Below, piece after piece: positions 57,237-64,000 of a DNA stretch of 64,000 nucleotides (the stretch's first letter is position 1; every line of letters starts with the position of its first letter). The notes under the pieces are model-generated. The model saw only the letters and a list, made by a program, of their open reading frames with translations. It made no database searches and was not told the origin of the DNA. Source of the stretch: Clostridium guangxiense (GTDB lineage Bacteria > Bacillota > Clostridia > Clostridiales > Clostridiaceae); the NCBI RefSeq assembly GCF_021043395.1, contig NZ_JAJNKE010000021.1, forward strand, positions 1 through 64,000, read 5' to 3'. The position numbers and the translations under genes were made by a program.

Positions 57237-57875
57237 TTAAAATCCTAATTCCTCTGCAACTATAATAACTGTTATTCTTCCTGGCTCTTTACGTCCATTC
57301 CTTATTATGCCAGTATAATTGCATACAGAACTCTGTGACTCACAATGCATGCATCTTCCTGTTTCAACACAAGGTGCCCTATGATGAACTCTTGTTGCAT
57401 TCATTGGAGCTATTTCTTGTATTCTTCTAAAAGCTTCATCTAAATTTTCTACTATTTTATTAGCTCCTGCAACTATAATTACTTTTTTAGGTCCAATAAT
57501 CATAGATGCAACTCTATTACCTGATGAATCCGTATTTACAATTTCTCCATTTCTTGTTATTGCATTAGTGCTTGAAACAAAATAATCTGAAAGCAATGAT
57601 TGTCTATATACTTCATATAACTCCTCATATGGCATAGGTTTAAATCTATCAAAGAATTTATATTTTTCACTTCTAAATTCTTCAGTCATATTCATAACCC
57701 CAAGTGTCTCTGATCCACCTACGGATATACTTGCTCCTTCTGGTATTAAACTTAAAATTTTCTTCTTAGCTTCTTCTTTATCTTCAACGTAATAGCTTAA
57801 ATATCCCTTGTCTTTTAAAATATCTACCATTTCTCTAGCTATTAATTGATATTTCTTTTTTTTATATTGATTCAT
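57237..57875 (-). CDS. LUD domain protein
   Basis: 212 aa from the ATG at 57875 (GGGGTGAAG SD). LUD fold (lactate utilisation LutB/LutC family): IPEGASISVGGSETLGVM, VSSTNAITRNGEIVNTDSSGNRVASMIIGPKKVIIVAGANKI. C-terminal Cys cluster CVETGRCMHCESQSSVC may bind metal or an iron-sulfur cluster. Related family members handle electron transfer from organic acids. 91 bases downstream of the isomerase gene, sharing a terminator with it. Confidence 0.85.
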   Translation of the reverse strand: MNQYKKKKYQLIAREMVDILKDKGYLSYYVEDKEEAKKKILSLIPEGASISVGGSETLGVMNMTEEFRSEKYKFFDRFKPMPYEELYEVYRQSLLSDYFVSSTNAITRNGEIVNTDSSGNRVASMIIGPKKVIIVAGANKIVENLDEAFRRIQEIAPMNATRVHHRAPCVETGRCMHCESQSSVCNYTGIIRNGRKEPGRITVIIVAEELGF

Positions 57876-57966
57876 TTTCTTCACCCCTATTTTTAATTTT
57901 CCATAATACAAAAGGACCAGATTAAAGAAACTCACTCTAGTCCTTTTATACCTATCTATAGTTAAG

Positions 57967-58608
57967 CTATTTTTCTAATACACTTTTAACGAATTCTCTC
58001 ATTTTATCACATTTACAATTAGCAAAGAAGTATTCCTGGAACTTCTCTCCAGCTACAGCGCCTTTAAGCAAATCTTGATTTATTTCTTTTAACACTGTTA
58101 TAATATCTTTGAAAGCTACTTTTCTAACTTCATCTAGTATTTTTTTATTCCTTTGTTCTGGAACAACTCTTTCCTTTGGATAGCCTTGTCCGCTTTCTCC
58201 TTGAAATAACTTTTCAAATATATATTCAAGATTTAGTTCTCCGCCCCAGCCAAAGCCTTTAGCGAAAGGTATTGCAATTGCATTTCCATCATTAATTTGT
58301 GCAAACATGAATGCATCTGAAGGATCTTCTACATGTCCGCAGATTACTCCTGGAAAAGAGTTTAAAGCAAGCATTGCTCCTTCTCCAGTACCGCATCCAG
58401 TTATTACATAATCAGCAGCTCCTGAATTCAATAATATAGCTGCTAAAATACCATTTTGAACATACGTTAATTGTGCCTTATCGTCAGCAGCATACATTCC
58501 ATAATTGAATACTTCATGTCCTTTTGGCTCTACTACCTTTTTTAATGTATTTAATATCAATTCATTTTTTGCCGCTTGGCTATTTTCATTTATTAAAGCA
58601 ATTTTCAT
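57967..58608 (-). CDS. RpiB/LacA/LacB-family sugar isomerase, probable DhuI
   Basis: 213 aa. MKIALINENSQAAKNELIL, NGAD-like YVITGCGTGEGAMLALNSFPGVICG and NDGNAIAIPFAKGFGWGGELN identify the RpiB/LacAB fold. Next to a KduD-type dehydrogenase the family's uronate branch (DhuI, 4-deoxy-L-threo-5-hexosulose-uronate isomerase in streptococci) is the best guess; a pentose or galactose-6-phosphate isomerase is less likely. 17 bases separate it from the broken kduD-like gene. Confidence 0.8.
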   Translation of the reverse strand: MKIALINENSQAAKNELILNTLKKVVEPKGHEVFNYGMYAADDKAQLTYVQNGILAAILLNSGAADYVITGCGTGEGAMLALNSFPGVICGHVEDPSDAFMFAQINDGNAIAIPFAKGFGWGGELNLEYIFEKLFQGESGQGYPKERVVPEQRNKKILDEVRKVAFKDIITVLKEINQDLLKGAVAGEKFQEYFFANCKCDKMREFVKSVLEK

Positions 58609-58624
58609 TCTTATATCCCTCCTA

Positions 58625-59428
58625 TTATTGTGGCTGTTTTCCGATATATGCTAAAATACCACCATCTACATATAAAACGTGACCATTTACAAAGTTTGAT
58701 GCATCAGATGCTAAGAAAACAGCTGGTCCCATTAAATCTTCTGTTGATCCCCAACGTGCTGCTGGAGTTTTTGCAATTATAAATTGGTCAAATGGATGCT
58801 TTGAACCATCTGGTTGAATTTCTCTAAGTGGTGCAGTTTGAGGTGTTGCTATATATCCAGGTCCGATACCATTGCACTGAATGTTATGTTCACCATATTC
58901 AGATGCAATGTTTCTTGTTAACATCTTAAGCCCGCCTTTTGCAGCTGCATAAGCTGAAACTGTTTCTCTTCCAAGTTCACTCATCATAGAACAGATATTT
59001 ATTATTTTTCCGTGTCCTTTTTTAATCATACCAGGTATTACAGCTTTAGATACTATAAACGGAGCATTTAAATCTACATCTATAACCTTTCTAAAATCTT
59101 CTGCTTTCATTTCAAGCATTGGAATACGTTTAATAATTCCTGCATTGTTTACAAGAATATCAATCACTCCAACTTCTCTCTCTACTTTTTTAACAAGTTC
59201 GTTTACTTCTTCTTCGTTTGTAACATCACATACATATCCATGCGCTTTTATCCCTTCTGCTTCATAAGCTTTTATTCCCTTGTCTATTAGCTCCTGTTTA
59301 ATATCATTAAATACAATTGTAGCTCCTGCATTTGCATAAGCCTTTGCGATAGCAAATCCAATACCATATGATGCACCAGTTATAAGTGCAATTTTACCGT
59401 TTAATTAAAAATCTTTCATTATATCCAT
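58625..59428 (-). pseudogene. kduD: KduD/DhuD-type SDR dehydrogenase with a stop at codon 8
   Basis: The full frame runs from an ATG at 59428 (GGAGGAG SD) as MDIMKDF, stop (TAA 59405-59407), then LNGKIALITGASYGIGFAIAKAY, i.e. the NAD-binding TGxxxGIG motif, and on to the SDR core NNAGI, S..YAAAKGG and a normal C-terminus. Family members read KDFSLKGK here, so Ser (TCA) to TAA is the simplest cause. The next in-frame start (GTG at 59167) would lack the whole nucleotide-binding motif, so product from it should be inactive. An unusual start (for example ATT at 59390-59392) or readthrough cannot be excluded. About 267 codons in total. Confidence 0.8.
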
Positions 59429-59495
59429 AAAATACTCCTCCTTTAATTTACAATACTTTCATATAAAACAAATATATATTAATGTATTTTCATTA

Positions 59496-59514
59496 TGTTC
59501 CACATTGCGGAACA
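59496..59514. promoter_or_regulatory. Candidate IclR-type operator
   Basis: TGTTCC-ACATTGC-GGAACA (59496-59514), a perfect 6-bp inverted repeat with a 7-base spacer, in the divergent region between the dehydrogenase and the IclR regulator, resembling IclR-family GTTCC/GGAAC sites. Confidence 0.6.
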
Positions 59515-59664
59515 CCGTTTCAATTTCTAATTATATTTTAATATTATATTTTAAGATTGTCAATCACATTAAATAAAAAATTTAGCATTTTTTTATTTGT
59601 TAAAATCTATATTAAATATTACAATATAATATAAAGATAGAAATTACACAGGAGGATTTAATAC

Positions 59665-60462
59665 ATGTCTGAAGATTTAAACAACTTTAATTTAGTTCAA
59701 TCAGTAGAACGTGCCATAGACATACTCGATTGCTTGGCAGACTACCCAAAAGGCTGTGGAATTGGAGAATTATCAAAGAATTTAGGCTTGAGTAAAAGTA
59801 CTATACATAGAATAATAACAACTTTGAAATATAAAGGATACGTTACACAAAATAAAGAAAACGACAAATACCAGCTTGGAATAAAGATACTTAACCTATC
59901 CTTTTCCATAACTAATAACATGGATTTAATAAACATTGCTAGACCATATATACGTGAATTTGCAAATAAAGTTGATGAAGTTATACACCTTTGTATCCCT
60001 GATGAGTCATATTGTAATATAATTTATGTTGATAAAGTTTCACCAGAAAACACAAAAAGAAACATAACAATGTCTTCAAGAATAGGTAAGAAAGCACCAA
60101 TTTATTGCACTGCTTCTGGAAAGCTATTACTTTCTCAATTTTCTGACGATAAAATAAAAGACTTATTAAAAAATACAACTTTTATTAAATATACAGAGAA
60201 TACCGTGACCGATATAAATAACTTTTTAGATGAGATTCATGAGATAAGAAAAAATTCATATGCACTTGATAATATTGAATATGATACTGGTGTTATATGC
60301 ATAGCTGTTCCAATTTTTGATAGAACCAATAAAATCATTGCAGCAACCAGTCTTTCATCTGTAACTCTTTTCAACAGCTTAGATGATTTACTTAAATATA
60401 AAGATGAATTTATGAATGTTGCTAAAAACATTAGTAATTTGATGGGATATGTACCTTCTTAA
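59665..60462 (+). CDS. IclR-family transcriptional regulator
   Basis: 265 aa. N-terminal winged helix (QSVERAIDILDCLADYPKGCGIGELSKNLGLSKSTIHRIITTLKYKGYVTQ) and C-terminal IclR effector domain (IAVPIFDRTNKIIAATSLSS near the end). GGAGG SD. Divergent from the isomerase/dehydrogenase operon, so probably its KdgR-like regulator responding to a uronate intermediate (inference). Confidence 0.94.
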   Translation: MSEDLNNFNLVQSVERAIDILDCLADYPKGCGIGELSKNLGLSKSTIHRIITTLKYKGYVTQNKENDKYQLGIKILNLSFSITNNMDLINIARPYIREFANKVDEVIHLCIPDESYCNIIYVDKVSPENTKRNITMSSRIGKKAPIYCTASGKLLLSQFSDDKIKDLLKNTTFIKYTENTVTDINNFLDEIHEIRKNSYALDNIEYDTGVICIAVPIFDRTNKIIAATSLSSVTLFNSLDDLLKYKDEFMNVAKNISNLMGYVPS

Positions 60463-60481
60463 TTTAATTATTATACTAATA

Positions 60482-60522
60482 AACAAGTAGCCTACCAGTA
60501 TAATTGGTAATGGCTACTTGTT
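60482..60522. terminator. Hairpin between the iclR-type gene and the GH32 gene
   Basis: AACAAGTAGCC (60482-60492) / GGCTACTTGTT (60512-60522) with an inner TACCA/TGGTA stem. Lacks a clear T-tract; acts as terminator for converging genes by position. Confidence 0.6.
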
Positions 60523-60564
60523 AAGCTGTCTATAGAATACCTTTTTTCACATCCTCCTATATTT

Positions 60565-61956
60565 TTACCATATAGATTTCATTTTCCATACACTAAGTTT
60601 TTTCACATTTAACTTATTTCCTTTATTAAGTTCAATGCTTATATTTTCACTACTTTCAAGTGTTGGATATATTCTTGTTGATATGCAAACTTTGCTATCA
60701 GCAAATACTTCAATAATTGAATGATCAATAAATATACGAAGATTTAGCACTTCCCCTTTTTGTTTTTTTAGTGGGGATTTAAGCACAGTTTTGTGTACCT
60801 CATTAGAAATACTTGACTTGGTTCTATCTACAAGGATTTCTCCATTAACTGCATCATATCTGACTACTGTTTTTTCCTCGTCATTAGGTGCTTCAAGTAA
60901 GTTCAAAGAAAAATTTTCTCCCCCACTTATCTGTATTTCCATTGATACTTCTACAGCCCTCCCCTTAGATAATAAAGCCATTTTATTGTCATCTATAACT
61001 TTATTGTCATAGGTTTCCTCATCATATCTAAGCATTTCATATTCAGAGGCCGGCTCTATTCTAAGTAAGTTATCCGAGCCTAAAGATAGTATTCTAGGAA
61101 TAGATTGAGCTCCTGCCCATCCCTTTGCCCCTTCAAATTCTCCTCTAGAAGTTTCAGTCATCCATCCCCACATTATTTTTCTTTCACTAGAATTCATTAA
61201 TGTGTTTGGTGCATAAAAACCATCATATCCACTATTGTCTAATATTCCCTCATATTCTGATGTAAACGTAAAATCTTTATTTAAAGTTCCTACATGATAT
61301 CTAACTATACTGCTAGGAGAATAAACAAGTACATACTTTTCGCCGAATTTTATCATATTAGGACATTCTAAAAATCTAAAGTTTGGCGCCTCAAACATTT
61401 TATTTAAAAATTTCCAGTTTTGAAGATCATGAGAGCTATATATTAAAACACAGCCCTTATCTTCACAACTTCCTCCCAGTACCATATACCAAACTTCATT
61501 TTCCTTCCAAACAAATGGATCTCGCCACTCTTCTATATTCATTTTGCCATGTATGCCTGGTTTCATTATAGGGTTAAATTTATACTTTTCCCAAGTAAGC
61601 ATATCATCATGACTCACAGCCATCCACTGTTCCGCACCTACTTTTGCATTTCTATTATCTTCACCTATGCTTGTATAAATTATTGTTGGAACTCCTTCGT
61701 TGTTTACCGCTGCACATCCAGAAAAGCAATGTCTCTCTCCTAACTCATTTGATGGAAATAGCGCTATAGGAAGATGCTTCCAATGAACTAAATCTTTACT
61801 TACTGCATGCCCCCAATGCATTGTATCCCAGCAATAATCATTAGGATTATGCTGATAAAACAAATGATATTTTCCTTTATAATATATGGGTCCATTTGGA
61901 TCGTTCATCCAATTTCTTTCTGGCATAAAATGATACTGCGGTCTATATAAATCCAT
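60565..61956 (-). CDS. GH32 glycosidase (sucrose-6-phosphate hydrolase/fructanase-like)
   Basis: 463 aa. GH32 catalytic motifs: nucleophile in WMNDPNGPIYYKGKYHLFYQ, stabiliser in WRDPFVW, acid/base in LECPNMIKFG, and FSGCAAV. C-terminal beta-sandwich ending FADSKVCISTRIYPT. No signal peptide, so intracellular. Likely cleaves sucrose, sucrose phosphate or fructo-oligosaccharides brought in by the adjacent ABC transporter. Ribosome site GGAGGTAAAG. Distal in an operon with the solute-binding protein and permease. Confidence 0.93.
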   Translation of the reverse strand: MDLYRPQYHFMPERNWMNDPNGPIYYKGKYHLFYQHNPNDYCWDTMHWGHAVSKDLVHWKHLPIALFPSNELGERHCFSGCAAVNNEGVPTIIYTSIGEDNRNAKVGAEQWMAVSHDDMLTWEKYKFNPIMKPGIHGKMNIEEWRDPFVWKENEVWYMVLGGSCEDKGCVLIYSSHDLQNWKFLNKMFEAPNFRFLECPNMIKFGEKYVLVYSPSSIVRYHVGTLNKDFTFTSEYEGILDNSGYDGFYAPNTLMNSSERKIMWGWMTETSRGEFEGAKGWAGAQSIPRILSLGSDNLLRIEPASEYEMLRYDEETYDNKVIDDNKMALLSKGRAVEVSMEIQISGGENFSLNLLEAPNDEEKTVVRYDAVNGEILVDRTKSSISNEVHKTVLKSPLKKQKGEVLNLRIFIDHSIIEVFADSKVCISTRIYPTLESSENISIELNKGNKLNVKKLSVWKMKSIW

Positions 61957-61986
61957 ACTTTACCTCCGACGTGAATAATTTTAATT

Positions 61987-63618
61987 TTACTTATTGCTCT
62001 TGTAATAATTATCTAAATACTTTTGTTTTATACCAACTGCCTTTTTAACTCCCAATTGATCTAATTTAGTTAAGTAACTATTCCAATCCTTATCTATTCC
62101 ACCTTTTAATATCCACTGTGCTTTCATTCTTTCTGCATAAGTCTTCATTGCTGTTTCAAGCTGTGTTATTTGACTTTGATCATTTTGATTCATGAAAACA
62201 ATAGGATAATTATAAGTTGCCTTCATATATGGAACATATGTTGTCTCTAGTATGTTAAGTCTCCATGCTGCATCATCCGGTTTTGTAGTATATTTACCAT
62301 AATAGTTATTTAATACTGCTAAAGGTCCACCTGTGCAAGTTTTTTGTCTTAATTCTACAGGTGCAGTACCGCTAAGTGGTAAGTGTTTTAAAGTCTTATT
62401 GCTTGTAAGTTCAAAAATATTTTGCTGAGTTTTATCTCCATAAGTACCCCAGTTATCCTGAACTGATTGAATTGGATCATAGCATCTATCTAACCATTTT
62501 GCTGTCAATTCAAGATTTTGATTTGCACTTGTAATTACGCATCTACCTCTGTCAAATCCAATACCATTTGTACGTGGTACATTTATTTGTCCATCTGGTC
62601 CTTTTAAAGGTGGTAATTGAACATAGTCATCACTACTTCCTGAAATATTTGCTTTATCCCATGTGAAATACAATCCATAGCGTTGAGCTTTACCTTTTGC
62701 TTCATAGGTATTCCAATCCTGAGTAAATGCTTCCTTATCTATTAATCCATCATTTTCAAGCTTATTCATCCACTTTATTCCATTCTTATAATCATCTTGT
62801 GTCATAGTATAAACAACTTTTTTATCCTCTGTAACCACGTAGTGATCATCATTATCACCCTTTCCAAAAGCTCCAAGTAGCATTGCTGGATCTTCACCAC
62901 CATGATTTATCATGAATGACATTGGAATTACATTACCACCAAGCTTTGATGAATTATCTTTGAATGCAGTGAGTACTTTTTCTAACTCATCTGTAGTTGT
63001 TGGCATTTTTAACCCTAATTTATCTAACCATTTTTTATTTATCCAAGGTATATCATCCAAAGCTTGAATAGCATTCTTTCCTGTTCCAAGCTCTTCAATC
63101 CATGGAAACGAATAAATATGTCCATCCGGTGCAATTAACATTTTTTTATACTGAGGATTTTCTTTGAGAATCTTTTTAAGATTTGGCATATATTTATCTA
63201 TTAATTTATCAACTGGAACTATAACTCCTTGCTTTGAATATCTTAACAGATCATAGTCTGAAAACTGCGCATCATATATTACATCTGGCAAATCTCCACT
63301 TGCTAGAAGTATATTTTTCTTATCTGAAAATTGATCATCAGTATAATTTGTCCAATTAATATGAACATTAGTAGCCTTTTCAAATCTCTGAAAAATCAAC
63401 TTTTTATTTGGATTATTAGGTGCAAGTGCTGAACTATGTGTTAAAAATTTTAAGCTAACATTTTTCTTCAAAGGAAAACTTAGATTAGTTAAGCCATAAG
63501 ACGGTGATGAATTTGATCCTTTTGCTTTTGAAGCTGTAGAATTCCCACTTCCTGAACATCCTGTTGCAAGCAAACTGATTGACATTAATACACTTACTAA
63601 CAATTTAACTTTTTTCAT
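61987..63618 (-). CDS. ABC transporter solute-binding lipoprotein, LplA-like
   Basis: 543 aa. Lipoprotein signal (VKLLVSVLMSISLLATGC, Cys21 modified), Ser/Thr linker, then the large extracellular binding fold of the LplA family (540 aa vs about 400 for MalE): GDLPDVIYDAQF, LPPLKGPDGQINVPRTNGIGFDRGRCVIT. Partner of the permease upstream. Likely imports a fructose-containing or other oligosaccharide, given the adjacent GH32 enzyme. Confidence 0.93.
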   Translation of the reverse strand: MKKVKLLVSVLMSISLLATGCSGSGNSTASKAKGSNSSPSYGLTNLSFPLKKNVSLKFLTHSSALAPNNPNKKLIFQRFEKATNVHINWTNYTDDQFSDKKNILLASGDLPDVIYDAQFSDYDLLRYSKQGVIVPVDKLIDKYMPNLKKILKENPQYKKMLIAPDGHIYSFPWIEELGTGKNAIQALDDIPWINKKWLDKLGLKMPTTTDELEKVLTAFKDNSSKLGGNVIPMSFMINHGGEDPAMLLGAFGKGDNDDHYVVTEDKKVVYTMTQDDYKNGIKWMNKLENDGLIDKEAFTQDWNTYEAKGKAQRYGLYFTWDKANISGSSDDYVQLPPLKGPDGQINVPRTNGIGFDRGRCVITSANQNLELTAKWLDRCYDPIQSVQDNWGTYGDKTQQNIFELTSNKTLKHLPLSGTAPVELRQKTCTGGPLAVLNNYYGKYTTKPDDAAWRLNILETTYVPYMKATYNYPIVFMNQNDQSQITQLETAMKTYAERMKAQWILKGGIDKDWNSYLTKLDQLGVKKAVGIKQKYLDNYYKSNK

Positions 63619-63652
63619 TTTTATATCCCCCTCGATTTAATTTAAAATATTT

Positions 63653-64000
63653 TTATCCCTTTATAGATCCTACTAATACTCCTTTTTCAAAATATTTTTG
63701 AAAGAAAGGATACATTAATATTAAAGGCAAACTTGAAATAACAATACTGGAATACTTAATCATCTGAGCTATTTCTTGTAATTTAGCTGTATCCGCAGCA
63801 TTAGCCGCCATATTAGTACTAGGTTGATTTTGAACTAATATAGATCTTAAAACAATCTGTAACGGCTGCAAATTAGCACTTTTCAAATAAATCATGGCAT
63901 CAAAGTAAGAATTCCACTGTGCCACAAACTGATATAAAACTAAAACTGCAATTATAGGTTTACACAACGGCAATAATATTTTAAAGAAATACTGAGTATC
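63653..64000 (-). CDS. ABC sugar permease, LplC-like (partial, continues beyond the window)
   Basis: C-terminal part only; the frame is open to base 64000, so the start lies outside. ILLPLCKPIIAVLVLYQFVAQWNSYFDAMIYL is the EAA-loop/membrane region, and MYPFFQKYFEKGVLVGSIKG is the CUT1 permease end. The TLQ...-like segment (SANLQPLQIVLRSILVQNQ) is typical of LplC/YtcP. Gene order permease, binding protein, GH32. Confidence 0.9.
   Translation of the reverse strand, partial: DTQYFFKILLPLCKPIIAVLVLYQFVAQWNSYFDAMIYLKSANLQPLQIVLRSILVQNQPSTNMAANAADTAKLQEIAQMIKYSSIVISSLPLILMYPFFQKYFEKGVLVGSIKG

Overview
The window is AT-rich, low-GC Gram-positive DNA. It carries sporulation genes (gpr, spoIIP, spoIVFA/spoIVFB-like, yqfC/yqfD), an HrcA/CIRCE heat-shock operon, and conserved blocks (era-recO, rpsT-holA-comEC, obgE-nadD-yqeK, rplU-prp-rpmA, minD-minE-rodA) typical of Clostridium sensu stricto. 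I infer a Clostridium chromosome, probably near the solventogenic/saccharolytic species; the species cannot be fixed from this sequence. Almost every gene is on the minus strand. The exceptions are rpsT, dacF and an IclR-type regulator.

Layout. 1-2450: accessory end with a palindromic hairpin-array repeat, an orphan gene, a small eukaryotic-like Ser/Thr kinase and, just upstream of it, a small Arg-Ser-repeat protein. 2446-5076: pyruvate phosphate dikinase. 5.6-19.4 kb: housekeeping block (recO, era, cdd, dgkA-PAP2 fusion, ybeY, pgpH, yqfD/yqfC, yqeY, rpsU, HIT, mtaB, rsmE, prmA, dnaJ). 19.5-29.1 kb: dnaK-grpE-hrcA behind CIRCE, then hemW, lepA, spoIIP and gpr. 29.2-29.5 kb: second copy of the hairpin-array repeat. 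29.7-36.2 kb: rpsT, holA and a competence locus in which a P-type ATPase with its catalytic motifs destroyed lies between comEA and comEC. 36.4-52.1 kb: dacF, rluD-like gene, LCP protein, yqeK, nadD, yhbY, obgE, rpmA-prp-rplU with an L21 leader, RNase E/G, a radical-SAM pair, spoIVFB/spoIVFA-like genes, rodA, minE, minD. 52.4-57 kb: apparent synteny break, with a VanW protein, an orphan VirD4/TraG-type coupling ATPase operon behind a terminator-like hairpin, and a small membrane protein. 57.2-64 kb: carbohydrate region with a LUD protein, an RpiB-type isomerase and a KduD-type dehydrogenase broken by a stop at codon 8 (a uronate catabolic pair), a divergent IclR regulator, then GH32 hydrolase, solute-binding lipoprotein and an ABC permease running off the end.

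The observations I rate highest are: (1) the RS-repeat protein/kinase pair with a sigma-K-like promoter; (2) the pseudo-P-type ATPase in the competence locus, with a ComEC that lacks its metallo-beta-lactamase domain; (3) two copies of a ~300-bp palindrome built from small hairpins whose stems co-vary. All functional statements rest on motifs read from the sequence and family knowledge; no database search was run.
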